A stretch of DNA of 64,000 nt from Musa acuminata AAA Group (lineage: Eukaryota > Streptophyta > Magnoliopsida > Zingiberales > Musaceae): positions 28,040,001-28,104,000 of the forward strand of contig NC_088348.1 of NCBI RefSeq assembly GCF_036884655.1. Reading direction: 5' to 3'. Below, piece after piece: positions 33,625 through 48,800 of the stretch (positions are counted from its first letter, which is position 1; each line of letters opens with the position of its first letter). Both the position numbers and the translations under genes were made by a program. The notes beneath the pieces are model-generated. The model saw only the letters and a program-made list of their open reading frames with translations, was not told where the DNA came from and searched no databases.

Positions 33625-36600
33625 ATGGAGATGGACGATGCTCCGAGCAATTTCGACCCCCAAGATCTCAGCAGCAGGGAGCAGTATCGTCGCTACAGGT
33701 GAACACCCCAACCTTTTCTTTGAGACATATCTTATCATTTGCTTTCCTCGTTCCCTGACGGTCCCGCTAGGGTTCGGCATCGTCTTCTCCCTATTTGAAC
33801 AAATTACACTCCGCATCGATCAAGAAGTACCTTGAAATTGTGATGTTTTGGCGCGGTCTCAACACTAATCCGCGATGTCCGTTGTCATGGCTTCATATGT
33901 CGAGACGTGTGTTAGCGACAGTGATTGCAAAAGAGCAACAGAAAAATTTGAGACCTGCTTCTGGTATCTGATCTTTGGTGATATTGATTTGAGGCTGGCT
34001 ACGGGTCCAGCATTCGATGTTTGTTGTCATCGTGAGGTTTCTTTAAATTATACGGTGAAGGAGAGGTTTGCATAGTGTTTAGAATGTAAGGTGACACTAG
34101 ATGCTTTTGCATTTGTTTTTTTATTATGTTTGTGACATTAGCCAAAAAGGGTTATTAGATGTGCATTTGATGAAAAATCAGAGTGACAGTGTTCCATATC
34201 CTTGTTTCACACGAAATTCATAAATTGGAACGATAAATTACTCTTGCCACTTAACAAAATATAAAACTTGTAATGTCATCGACACATCTTCTGGTTGTTT
34301 AGTGCTTGTTTGGCATGAGGAGCAACAGAAACGTTGCTATGTTCATGTGACTCGAGCATCATGCTGGCAAAAATTAGATGCCAGTATGTAACAAAGAAAG
34401 ACGCATATGTGTTGAGTGTTATCGACCTAAACAAGCAGATGTGGTTTTTATGATTTTTACAATTAGAACTTCTGGATCCCACTTATTGATATGGGGTACA
34501 ACTTTTGTTGTTTAAGTATGGCATAATCTTATGATTTTATTGTTTCACTTACATTAGGCTATCTAGTTCGCATGACAACCAGAACATGACTACATGTTTA
34601 TCTTGTACAGGAAAAGGCAATCGACCTCAAATATTTCGCCACTCGTAGGACATTCAGTGTCAAAGTTTTCTGAGGCAAGATTGTTATATGAAGGAAACAA
34701 TATTCAACGACGGCCTAACACCGCACTTCTCCTTGAAGAGATCAAACAGGAAGTAGACAATTTCGATACTGATGCTTCATGGAAAAGACGAGCATCAATT
34801 GATAGTCATGCAGTGTCAGAAGTGAAATTTGGTGATTCATTGCGCCAAGGAGTAAGCCATGCGCTAAAAATTGGCAAACATGAAGATGAGGCATTACTAG
34901 AAGCTGGAGAGTCAACTTTTACATTATTTGCCTCTCTCCTAGACTCTGCACTTCAAGGTTAGTATGGTGTTATGGGGAATCGTCTATCCCTCATGTTGGT
35001 GGCAATCCTATGTTCAGATTTTTCAATGCAGATCAAATCAGGTCCTATTTCTTTAATTTAAAGAATAGAAACAATGTAGTTATTGACACAATGATACAAT
35101 GGAGTATATTTGATACTGGCTGTTGTTGGTGTTTAGTAACAGCGACAAGCCTGTCAATTGTGTTGAATTGACTTACTTAAAATTCGGACCAATCTCCTAA
35201 TAAGTAGCTTTTTTGTTTTGTATTTAGAGAATGCAATTTCATAATTCAGGAATTATGTTGGTAGTGCTGGTTGATGCTGGTTCATGCTGATCATGGTGCT
35301 ACTCTGCTAGCTAGTTAAGGTTTGGTGTCTAGGTGCAAACTTGGAAGACCTTGCCTATCAGGATAATAATTGGAATAATTTTATTTGTCTGGGATTGTAT
35401 CATTCGTTATATGCTGTATTAGACAAAATAAAAGATAAAAAATGGGAAGAAAAAAATAGAGTAGATAGAAGAGGAGATTTCCTTGCATCATGGAAACAGG
35501 GTGATAAGTTTTCCTGTTAGTTCACATCTCATTTATAGATTTTTAAGTTCCTTTTGGTGGCTACTGATTATAATGGATCTCTTTTTCTTCACAGAACAGT
35601 CAGATTTTGTGATGATTGTTATTACAAGTAAACCTGACTCTACCGGTGTATATATGTTTTAACATTGTCGTGCATATCACAGGGTTGATGCCCTTTGCTG
35701 ATCTCATTTTGCGTTTTGAGAAGGCATGTCGGAGTGTCTCTGAGTCAATCAGGTCTGTTTTGCACCTAAATCAGACTCTGCTTTTATATATTTGTTAGTC
35801 CGGGTGTTAATGAACACTATGGTGGGTTGTATTTTATCTCAAAAATCTAAAGATTGTTGTTCCTTCATCTTGTGATATTACCCTACGTAGAGTTTGGTGG
35901 TGGGTAAAGATCCAATTAGTTGACACCAAACAGTAGGGACATTATGACTTTTTATTGTCTCAGTACATTCCTTGTTACGTGTTGATTAATTTGATTTCTT
36001 TGATTAATTCAGCTTGTGCTATCCCCCTTGATCTTTATTTCCTAGGAGTAATTCTTGATATAGTATTGCACATATTTTGCGTTTTCTAGAAATTTAAATA
36101 AATAATCTGGTTGTCTTTGAAAACACTATAAGCATATGTAATTTGGAAAATAAATTCGACTCTGGTTTTTGGTGATAGATATAACTTCAGTTCAGGATAC
36201 AATATCTTGGAGGAGTATTGGTTTCAGCAAATTTGGTATCTAAAGTGATGTTGGCCATCTTGGATTTAGTTCAGAAACGTTGTCAAAGATAACTGTGGTA
36301 TTATGCTTATTGCTAATATTCAAAGTCTCATGAAATTGGTGAAATGTCTCTAGACTTGATCGGTGCTGTTGTATTATGAATGATAGGGTGGAACCTAAGC
36401 TGATGTGGTAAACATGGAAAGCATGGAAATTATTTCACAATACACTTAGCATATCAGGCGGGTGCAAACCATTGCAACTAGGTATTGGGATGTTGAGTAC
36501 CACCCAGTTTGTAGACATTATGCTGTAGACCAATTATTTTATTCATTAACTGGTTTGGATCAACTTAAACTTTTGATATCTACCATATTTCATGTGTGTT

Positions 36601-39600
36601 CTATTCTATCCTCTTTCTTCCCTTTCTACTTCTGTCTGGTTGGCTTTTACCTTTGGATATTGGCCTGCCACTGGTGCCTCTTCCCTTGGCACCCCCTCTC
36701 ACACATTATTGGAGGGCAATCGTTGAGGATTTGACAGTGAGTTGGGAGGGAAGATGAGAAAGAGGAGAAAAAGTGGGGTAATAGAGGTATATATGATATT
36801 CTGATGTACCATTCTTTTCCTTATTATTATTAGTCTATTACTGTTATTCTATTCACTATTATGTTTCTTTGCTTTCTCACTATATTTGGTTGTTGCATTA
36901 TGCAGGATATCACACTAACTTTAAAGCTAATTTGTGAAAAATATTTCCGTTGATGATTTAGATATTGATGTATAGTAAATGCAATATAATTTAGATTCAT
37001 TTTATATTATATCGACTCGTGGTTTCATTGTTTGGCTTCCTTTAGTAAGATGCATTTGTTGCTTTGTGACATGCACTGAGGGTGACGGGTCCCTGCCGCC
37101 TCAATGTACTTTGGGTCTCTAACTCTATTGAAGCTTAATTCTTTTGTAGACAGAATATAATCAATTTGAAAATATTTAAATCAAGAAATGAATAAATTGG
37201 AAAGTTGCATAGTCAAAACTATTAAAATATCATTCTTCGTTGTGATGAAATCAATGATGAACTGATAAGAATTTTCTTTAATATGATATTTCAATTCACT
37301 CTATGAAACATTTTGCTAAATGTACATCCTAAGAAGAGTTAGCAGATTTTTTTTGGGTAAATTAATTCCTCATAGTTCCGAGGCATAGATGTTCTTTGTG
37401 ACTTTTGGCTCAATTTGCTGTTAATGCAGGTGTGGTAGTACTGGGAGGCACCGGGTGGTAGAGGACAGAATCATGCAGCAAAAGGCTCGTGTTTTGCTTG
37501 ATGAGGCAGCTTCTTGGTCACTTCTTTGGTATCTCTTTGGAAAAGGAAATTACTCTATGTCCATAAAAATCATCTGAGCTTTTAACCTGTATTTTAGCTG
37601 GGTTTCTTGTCATGTGGCATCTGGATGTTCATTATAATCTATGACATGTTTGCAGTCTTTTTCTGTTAAAGTCTAAGATATCAGGATATAGGAATTCCTT
37701 TCTCGATTTAATTTTTTGTAGAAGTGAAAATATGCATATTGTTTGATTTTATCTTGAACAATTTTTTGCTTCTACAGTTTATGTTCTTCAAAAAGTGATG
37801 CCATTGTATTACATTAAATGGAATCTTGGAGTGAAGTTGTTTCCTAGTGTATTTGTTTTTCTTTTTAAAGAAAGCAACCTTCAATTAAAAGCCTGTGACA
37901 GCATCAGTCCCCAAAAAAATACAAAATTCTCCTCCAATGCTGGAGGAGAACAAAAAAGCCTTGCCTGATTAGCGAGGGTATGACCAGTAGTGTTGTTTGT
38001 CCTGTTAACATGCTCAAACCACAAAATATCGACAGACTCAGCTAATTTGAAGATATCAGAACAGATATTACGGAGCTGCCAAGGAATAGGCCTATCTCTA
38101 TTACATATCAACACAGCCTCTAAAGAGTTAGATTTGACAGTGAAGTTGGAAAAATTCGGCTGAGCAGCCGAGTTTAATGTGTCCCAAATGGCCCATAGTT
38201 CTGCTTGGAGAGAACTAGAAGCTAGATGTGTGCTGCTTCCCTCATATATGTTGACCTCATTGTGATCTACAAACAGAAACCAGTTCCTGCATTAGACTTC
38301 GGGTTAGTGAAGGAGCCATCACAAAAAAACAGCAAGGGAGAGAGTGCTTGGATTCTGTTCCTTAAGGGGAGAAGAAAAGAGTTGTCCTCAGGGGCCTGGG
38401 TTTGGTTTTGATGATCATTGCACTTGAGGGTTGAGTGAACTTTAAACCAGATGGTAAGAAGGTGGGAATGACGGTTACTGAACTTGGTTTCATTCCTGTT
38501 CTTCCAAATGAACCAAAGAAAGGTAGCAATAACAGACGTAGTGTTGACTGAAAACTGCCTTCCTCTTTGTTCTCCTTCCCTTAGCCAGTCCCCATTAGCC
38601 CATTCATGCATGAAAGAATAGTTGAAACCCAGTTTTGACTGTAAGAGATCCAAATAGGATTTAGCAAAGTGATAAGTGGAAAAAATGTGTTCAGCAGAAT
38701 CAACCCTCCCATGATAGACACAACATTGATCCACATAGCAGCGAATCATGTTTGAAAACCACAAAGAGGTAGGCAGTCTTCCCCAAAGGAGTTTTTACAA
38801 AAATATTTTGATTCTAGGAAGAACATTCAGCCCCTATACAGCCTTCTAGCCAAACCAATTCTTCCCATGGTCAAGATGCTTATCCCTCAAGAACTGTTAG
38901 ATGCTCTATAATGTCGCTAACCCTTGCGGGTGAGGACACCAAACCCAGCTGTCATCATCATTGGACTCGGAGGTTAGGTGTATACCTGATATCTTACCAA
39001 CTAGATGTGGATGAAAAATTTTGTTATCTGCATATTCCATCTTCTTTGGATTATCAAGTCATTAACACAGTACAAGTCATTGGCATAGTCACAGTTGATG
39101 AAGGTTGGCCATTTTGCTTAAAGGAATACAAGATATCCAAGGGTCTTCCAAAGTCTAATCACTAAACACAAACCAACTATTATCCTGAGCCCCTCTTTAA
39201 TATCATGGATGGTACAGGTTGTACCTTTCCAGATTGGGGAAGCTCGTTTCCCCCCTAAATCCCCCTTCAATAGTCTAGCCCAGAGAGAGTTGGACCTATT
39301 CAGGATCAGGAGAATGCGCCTAGCATTAACAGCATATCTAGCTATATTAATGTCCCTTACACCTAAGCCTCTAGAGTCTTTAGGTGCAGTGATATGATTC
39401 CAGCTAAGCAGCCGGAGTTTTGTATGGGTGGAGGTGTGAGAAGAAAGATTTGCTGTGCTTAGATATGTTGTTGGCAAATTTGTTGGTGGTCTAGCAACTC
39501 GCGATAGAATGGGGAGGAATGGAGTTAAGGACTGAATTTATCAGGATAACTTTACCAGCTTGTGACAGGAGGTGTTTCTGCCACCCATTAATCTTGCTAA

Positions 39601-42600
39601 GGGACTTGTCTATAATTTGTGTTTGGATATTGGTGGGGAGGCGATTGTGAGCTAGAAAAGTACCAAAGTAAGGAATAGGCCAGCTTCCTTCCATGAACTC
39701 TAGGGTGCTTCAAACCCTGTGCTTGATTTCAGCAGGGCGGTGCTTGGGGGAAAATAACAGCAGATTTCCCTTTGTTGATGTTAAGCCCTGTCAGACTGGA
39801 GTATAATCTGAAGACCTTGGAGAGATGCTTGCATGAGTTAGGGGTTGCTCTAATGGTGATAAGAACATCATCTGCAAAGACAAGATGCAAAATTTTAATG
39901 TTTTTGACAGGGAATGGTTTGATTTTGTTCTGATTTACATTCAAGTCCAAAAGGGAAGAGAGAAGTTGTTGGACAATACCAAAAATGTAGGAGGACATTG
40001 GATCTCCCTGCCAAAACCTCGGTGACTTTTCAACCATCTAGAGCTGAAGTTCTTGATGTTGCATTTGAATTTAGGGCAAGTAACACAGGCCATGACCCAA
40101 TCAATTAGCCTTTGGGGGAAGTTCATCATGCCAACAGTCCTTGCCAAAGGAGACCAAGATAGGGAATCAAAGGCCTTTTGCAAGTCTATCTTCATCATGA
40201 TGAGGGGTTTTTTGTCGTGCGAATTGTACATCGAGTGGGTGAGCTCTTGGGCAATGGTGATATTGTCATGGATACATCTTCTCGGGATAAAAGTGAACTG
40301 TTCTTGGTTGATGCGGCTACCAAGAAGGGGTTTGATGTGATTAGCGAGAACCTTAGAAAGGGGTTTGTAAATGACATTACACAAGGCGATGGGGTGGAAG
40401 TCATTGATGCGAAGGGGACCCTCCTTCTTGGGGATGAAAACTAGAATAGTTCCCCCCCAACTGTTCGGAACGATAATAGTCTTGTGGAATTCCTTAGAGG
40501 CTGAGAATATGGAGGGCTTGAGAAGCTCCCAAAAGTGGATGAAAAACTCTATTGTGTTGTTACGAATTTAGTTGGAATTGTCTAAGTTGTGAGTCACACT
40601 TGCATTATTTGTCCATAAAAGGTCAGCCTAGTTGCAACCTCGCTCAAGTTTTGAAGGACAAGTAAAAGAGCAAATTGATTAATTCAGAAAATGAGCAACA
40701 TACAAGTCTTGACGTCTCGCAAAAAGGTCAACTTCACAAGCAATTCAAGAAACACTTGGTGTGCAAGAGAGAAAAGAGAGAAAGGAGAAAATAAGGACTT
40801 TAGAAGGCAAACGAATAGTCGCAAGTCCATAAACGATAGAGTGTCGGGCGTATTGGCAAGTCCCTATAGGTTTTATGTGCAAACTTGTGAATTAAATCAA
40901 CATCCAATACTACCTCAAACCCCCATCTAACCCTATGCTACTCGGGTTGTTCTAGGGTGCTGAGATGGTTGACGTTTCGTATCACACTGTAGCTTGCAAA
41001 AAACAAGCCAGGGCATTCGAAAATGGGCTATTTTGAGGCACTTTTGCCCATTCTGGTGAGTGGTTGCTTTGCAGCCATGCAAATGTTTTTACTCAGTTTT
41101 TAAGCAAAAACATACAAAATCAAGACAAAACACCCTGCCAAACATATGTACAAGCAAACAAAAGTAACGAATAGTCTGTTGACAAAGGTGTTATGGGTGC
41201 ACGATGATCGTCTGTGATAGTGTAGCCATCTGGGCCTGGGCTTTTTCCCCGACTCATCGACTTGAGGGCAGTAAGGATTTCAGAGTTAGAGAAATCAGAG
41301 GTCAGGCTGGACCACTTATTTGTACTAACCTGAGGGAGAGAGGGGCAATTAGACCAGTCCTCACTACTGCCTCCATGGTCATCCACCCAAAGGTTGAACT
41401 GTTGGAGTACCAATCGGCAAAGTAATGACAGAAGGTGCTAGGGTCCTGCAAGCATTTCCCATTGTCAAGCTTTAAGTGTCTAACAGTATTCAGGCGTTTT
41501 CTAAGTCTGACCAAGTTATGAAAATACTTGGTATCCTTATCACCTTCCTCAACCCACTGGACCTTGGTTCTCGACCACCACTTGATATGGATTTTTCTAT
41601 TCAAGGCCATATGCTTGTTATATAACCCATTTGCCTATTCAGGCATAATTCCTAAGTTCTCCTTGGACTTGTTCTTCATCTGCTTGGAAATAGAGTGAAG
41701 ATTCTTTTCAAGATTGTCAACATGAGTTCTGTCCCCAGTGGATTAGACTCTGGAGGTTGCTGTGAAGCAAGACCAGGCATTAGGACAGTTGACCTCAGTT
41801 GGCCAAGGGTTTTGGAAGACATGATTGAGGCTATTGTATTCAAGCCAGTGAGGCTCAAAGCGGAAAGGCTTTTTGGTTCTTATCCTAACCTGATCAGTGG
41901 AGATCTTAATAAGGGCGAGTGGTCAGATGCTATACAAGGCAAATGGAAAACAGATGCTACACTAGATGCTATAGTATTCTAGTGTACATGTTAATATGAA
42001 TTTTTTGTAGAGATAATAAAATTTTCTCTCGCTCTAAATATTGTTTACAAAGTTATACCAGACTTCAAAAACACACTGATTGTGGAAGTTCTTTGTTGAG
42101 AGATCCTTCTAACTGAAAACTCAGGTCTGAACAAATAAATCTAGCTATCTGTTTGAACCAGTCTTGCTCTGCTTTCATCTCAGTTATCAGATAAAATCTA
42201 AATCTGTTAATTTTATACCTTATTCATCTACAGCAAGATTTTTTCTTTGAATTCTCATATCATCAATTTATATTTTGTTAATAATCATACCTTTCCTGCA
42301 TAACCTTTCATAAAACTTAAACCACTTTAGGCAGTCCTGACTATCCTGTAATATCTTTCTTCTTTCATTCATCCAAGATTGTCTCTGTGTTCCATGGTTC
42401 AGCTCAGCTTATGCAGAGTGGACAGTTAGAAATATAGGTCCATTGCAATTTGTTCTATATCGTGTGTGATATCATGTTCAGTCTCAGTTTGCATCTTTTA
42501 ACTGCCCAATATATGAGCTCAAATATTTATGAGAGAACTTTTTGGTTGGAGGCTAAATTGATTGTTCGAGGAATTAATTGGGATATTTGGGAGTTCGCAA

Positions 42601-44126
42601 ATGGTTGCACACTACAACGGAATGGAGGTTCATGGTAGGGATTATGGTGGTGGTGAGTTCATCTAAATAAAACAATATTGGAGTCAAACAATTGATTAGA
42701 AGTTAGGAATGAATATTGGGGTATGATAAGGAGATGACAATGGATGATGTGGGCAAGAGTACACGGGCAGAGGAGAAGACAATGGACAAAAGTGAATGGA
42801 GGGGGTTGCTAAAGCAGAAAGCATTATGATTAGGGAAAAGCAAGATCATGTTTTAAATAATGTTAACTTCTTGTACCTTTTTGGTCTCTTTATTGGCATA
42901 ATTAGTTGGATATGCTCGCCTCCATTCTACTGGATTCTTACATGCTTGCTTAGGGAGTAAATGAAACCATTTAATCAGTTTGGATTTGTGTCACTGAAAC
43001 TTAAGATTCACCCTTAAATTGGTTTGTGCTGTACATGGACTTCTGTGATATATTATTCCATATCACTGGATGTTGCATGTTTACGAAGTTTATTTATTTA
43101 TTACTAAGTTCACATCATCAGTGAGATAATGATCAGATTGTTTTTCATATGGACTTCATTCTTCTGCTTTTAGCATGTGTATTTGCTACAAAAGATACGC
43201 GGGCCTCTTTATTAGACTTTTTAGTTTTTACATGTGTATCTGCTACAACAGATACGTGATTCTGTTTGCTAGGAAAATTATAATCCATGGGACATGATAC
43301 TTCCTGAAGTTTTAGCTTTTCTATATTTGAATTGGTTTCACCATACTGCAGGAAATGAAGAGCTTCCTGGAAACCTCCTTGTGGTAATTATGATGAAAAT
43401 TCTATCTTCCTTATTCTTTTTTAGACTTAATGAAGCATTTTGATTCTTTTTGCTTAAACCGTGCAATGTTTGTTATTCTTTGCAGACACCAACAACATCA
43501 CATCAGGAAGCCTGCCGTTTTGTAATGATGGATCATACGGCACAACTATGCCTTCGAATTGTCCTTTGGCTAGAAGGTCTTGCCTCAGAATCTCTTGATT
43601 TAGCAAAGAAGGTGTGCTATTTTATGTGCATTAATGTGAAGGTTTAAGGCTATTTTATGCTGAATGAGATAGTTTTTTTTTATGGTAAATAGCACTGCTA
43701 GCTGTGAGGAATTGAACTTGAATATTCAATCTTTGGAGAAGTGATGGTATTTAAAAGGCCGAGTTAGCATCGAGATAAAGTTACCTGTATATAGTATTTA
43801 TTAGTTATTAGGACTGTCCTATATAATCAAATGACTTGGTAGGACTTTGATTCTATGGTTCCACCTTAATTACCCAGCTTGTACTCTCTTTTATATCAAA
43901 AATGTAAAATGTGCAGGTTTAATATAATCATTGGTTGTTTTTCCATCACTGGTTTCAGAGATCTTTGATCCAGGGTTGTGAACTCAGTTTGTACCAACAT
44001 TTAGCTGGGTGTTGGACCAGTACAGTATGTGTGGGTGCAGACCAAAAATTCTACGTGTTCTATATGTGGCTGTTGGATTTGCGGGGGAGTGAAAAAGAAA
44101 CACAGAGGGGGGTGATATATATATAC

Positions 44127-44179
<53 letters not shown>

Positions 44180-45728
44180 TACATACATACATACATACAC
44201 CTAGTCCTATTGTTCTTTTCACTTGGAGTCTTAGAATTAAACTTCTTCCTCTTCATCGTTACCTTTCTTGCTAATTGCAGAGGAAAGAATGACCACCTTT
44301 CAGACCTTTCAAAGATTCAATGTTTTGAACCTCTGAAACTTAAATTTGTGTGTCTTAAATAGTGGATCTCGTTCTAACTTCAAGAATAAAAAGAAAGAAC
44401 CCATAATAAGGGCATATTCCTAGACAAGTACATTTGGTTGGTACCCTCAATATGCCACAATTATTTAATTGCTTGTTACAAATAGTAAATCAATTGAAGC
44501 CATACATTTTGGTGGTGGTGTTTTTCCGTCACAACCTTGAGTTCATCTTTTAACTTTTTTGTTCATCTGCTCTTAATACTGTAATAAAGGACCGCGTACT
44601 GCCTAAAATCCATCTAGTGTTAAAACTGAAATAAGGGATCATATACTGCCTAAAAGTTGGTTTTCCTTTTGTCTTTGTTAATGGTTGAAGCCTAAAAGGC
44701 TAATTAAACTGTTACCAAGCACTATATTGGCATCATAAGTTTGTGATTATGTCTAACCATTCTTTACTGCTTGCTAGCGTACTATTTTGTAGATGAGAAG
44801 GTTTCCTGTTGATTCCCTATTTTTTCAACACCTTCCATGCACTGGTTAAAGCTAACTAAGGGCCCATGGGTTCTTGATAGCTGCTTTTGTTTTTAATATA
44901 CCCCAACATAACCACCAAACATTTGAAGCAAACATCATATATCTATCACTATGTTGGTTTAATCTTTATTATTGACTTATTTTTTTCTTTCAGGTGAGAG
45001 GGTCTCATGTTGGCTCCTATTTTCCAAGCTCTGGTGTTTGGCATCATACACAGAGGTATTTAAAGAAAATGAGTGGTGATCCAGCGATAGTTCAGCACAT
45101 GGATTTTGATGCCTCAACACGTGAAGTAGCTCAACCAATTTTGGATGACAAAGTACTTTAAACTTCATCTCATATTTAGCTTATGTGATCAGTGTTTTAT
45201 ATTTTACTATTTAGATGCTCTGTTATCAACATACTGTAGCTGATGCAATCTTTTTGTCGGTAATTTTCTCAATTTGCTGGACTTAAATAGTTTTGTAAAT
45301 GGCTGTGCAACATATTAGATCTCCTGTATCAGTTAACTGTCCATATTGTTTGATTTGTGCTACATTATATTTCTGTCATTGTCTTGTTATTAATTTAGTT
45401 TCTTTATTCTGATGTTTAAAATGGAATTACTTGCATGCATCTACTGTTAGAAAAGACATTATTTGAGTGGGATTTTTGTCTGAGTTCATACTTCCATCCC
45501 TCATGTTTTATTACAGTTTTGTTTTTTGCAGTTACAAATACATTTTCATCTGTATTGATAGAATTGACTCAGAGATCATCGTCTCAGATGTTGAATATGC
45601 TATTTGCACTGTTACCAACATTGTTTGGACTAAGGTTTGCAATACCGTACCGTACCGGCGTTTCGACGTTCGCTCGATGTATATATATATTATATAACTT
45701 GGTGGTGTCGCTGTAGCGACGTCGCCTC

Positions 45729-45819
<91 letters not shown>

Positions 45820-48800
45820 CCGAAATAGGCCCCTCGGCGACGTCGCCGAACGTCGCCTTTTTCTAAAATATTTATATATAAATAAATTATATATATATAT
45901 ATATAAATATAATATTATTATTATTTTTTGTTTCGCCCGATAGCGGGCGGTCCGCGTACCGGTATGCCATCGGACCGGTATGTACCGCTCGTACTGGGAG
46001 GTATCATTCGGTATTGCCTACCTTGAGTATTGGACGGTTGAGGGTCGGAAGAATTTTGCTGAAGCCAAGAATGTTTTGCCATTTACAATAATTAGCTGGA
46101 AGAAAACCATCAATATAGCTATCTGGAGAACTTATATCTTATACACCACTATTTACCTGGACAGGGTCCCACCACTTTAGATATGTGAGAGATTGCATCA
46201 CTTAGAAAAGTGATGCAGCTAAATGACATCCCTATACTGGTGCTACATGTTTCTGTTCTCTCGGATCTTGTAATATTCTCCTGGATTCTCTTCAGAAAAG
46301 CAATGCAGCTGAATGACATTTTCCTATAGCTGTGCTATATGTTTTAGTTCTCTCTGAACCTATATTATTCTCCCACTACATCTCTGATCCCATATTTTTG
46401 TTGTGGCTACATTTATTGCTATGTTAGCTTTACTATAGTTCAGGTACGAAAGACAGCGGAGTACATCTATAGACTTGAACTAATGATAAGGAATGTAGTC
46501 TGGGATTTAGGTGATACTAGTCGCAACTTAAGCAGAAGATCAAGGAGTTTTCACTTTTTAACTTGCATGTCTTGCTCTCTAGAGGCTGATTTAGGCTTTA
46601 TATGAATATTTCTAAAAAGTGAGCTTTTTTGTAGCTTAGGGATAGCAAATACAGATGCTATGTGCTTATAATGGGCCATGGAAAATTTTGGAGCGAATAA
46701 ATGTAATGTCCTCCAAAATCCCACATAAATTTTGAATATTCGTGTCATGTAGACCTTAACAAGGACATCAATGATATGATTGTACATGATTCTCATTCCC
46801 TATTATTCTTTGTAGTAAAGATTGCTTTTTAGTTGATATTTGCAACTTTCATGCCTTCTTCTATCTGTCATAAATGATTACATGAATGCTTGCTGGTAAT
46901 GTAAACAGAAGCAAGATGAATTATTGCTGGAAGATATCTGGACTTTACTTAGAGCAGGGAGATTGGAAGAGGCATGCGAATTATGTCGTTCTGCAGGGCA
47001 GGTTGGCAATGTATACTATATTTGTGAAAATTTACCCGACCATTTGCTTAAAAAGTATTTCTTTCATTTGGTTTGACTGTTCAGCCTTGGAGAGCTGCAA
47101 GTCTTTGCCCCTTTGGAGGGTTTGACCATTTCCCTTCTGTTGAAGCCATGCACAAAAATGGTAAGATGAGAACTTTGCAAGCCTTTGAATTGGAAAGTGG
47201 CATAGGTCACCAATGGCGTCTTTGGAGGTGGGCATCATATTGTGCCTCGGAGGTATGACTTCTTATTGAGTTCCTTCTTTTTTGCTGTATTTTTTGAGTT
47301 CATCTTCTTCCAATCCCGATTCAATCTTGCAAGATAAGGAAAAAATGTTATTCTTTTGATATATCTTTATTCTACTATTGCCTATTTATGTCGTTTAAAG
47401 TTTAAACCCAGTTTTAATAACCTTGATGGAGATGTCAGAGAGCTGGATTGGGAGGGCATTGTTCAATGTGTTTCATTTTTTGTTGAGCTATATAATATGA
47501 TATATTATGTAATATATAACATAATAATATAATTATTTAAATAATCTTCTACTTCATATTTGTTGAATATTTAACTTTCTAGAAAGGCATATGAAATCCA
47601 GATGTAACGAATTAAACTTTGTAAAAGAAATATTTATAAGAAGTTCTTACATTAAATATAGTGAAGAATAATTCAAAAGAGGGTGAAGCATGGTGTAGTA
47701 AAGTTGTTTCTCTATGATCTAAGTGATTAGAATTAGAGTCATAGAAACAATTTCTTGCTTGTACAGATGACACTGTTACACTTCCTGAAACCTCATAATG
47801 TCAGGGAACTTCTGCATTGGCCTACCCCTATATAATGGAGATAGAAATATTAAAGTTGATTTTTATGTATTTATTACAAAATAATTAGTAATCATATTAT
47901 ACAAAGACAACTTTATAACTAGCAGTTATATACAAGTCATACAGAAGGTGTAAAACTTATTCACCTGTAACTTTGATGATAGCAATGAACACCATTGTAC
48001 TCCAATGCTTCTTTAATCAATGTGCATCAACTGTTAGGTGATGCAAAGACAAATAAAGGATAATTTCTTTAAAGACTGCCCATGAAATTTTGTATCAATT
48101 ATGGATACCATTATTTTTCCTTTTTTTCTGACATATCTATTCTCTTAAAAGGTTAAGAAACTTTGCAACAATGGTGACTGTTATAGAGAATAGTAGCAGC
48201 ATGTTCTCTGTTTTACACTTACAATAGTTGGTATCTCTTTTGTCTTTTCATTTTATCTTTTGTCTTCTCCTTCCACATTTCTTTTTTTTTTTTCTTTTGA
48301 TACTGTCAGTTAACAAACAGTTGGCCTTCTCTGGTTGATTTTATAAATTCTAGTCGATTTGGACTAATTTCTCTTTATAAAGCTGAAAAACAATCAAATT
48401 CAAATCATAGACATACCATTGCATATTTATGTATAACAATCGGTGCATGGCAAATCAGCACAAGATGGTCTAAGTGAATACATTTTGATATTAATTTTTA
48501 ATTAAAATGGATTTTATCATTAGAAGCAAGATACATAAGGATATATTTCTAGTAAATGGAGGGTTTGAAATTGGATGAAGCAAAAAATAAGATTTTTGGT
48601 GAGTGATGGCCTTTCACCTATTGTTGACCTCAGCTGAGGTCTTAGATCTTGGTTCATATGGATAATTGCTGGTTAGATAGCAATCTGGAAGGAATATGAC
48701 ACATGAAGTGATAGCCTTTTTGGGTGTATTAAAGGAAAACCTTGTTTGTGCTATTTATATACAGGTTTGGTAAAACTAAAATAGACCTGATTAAAATCCT

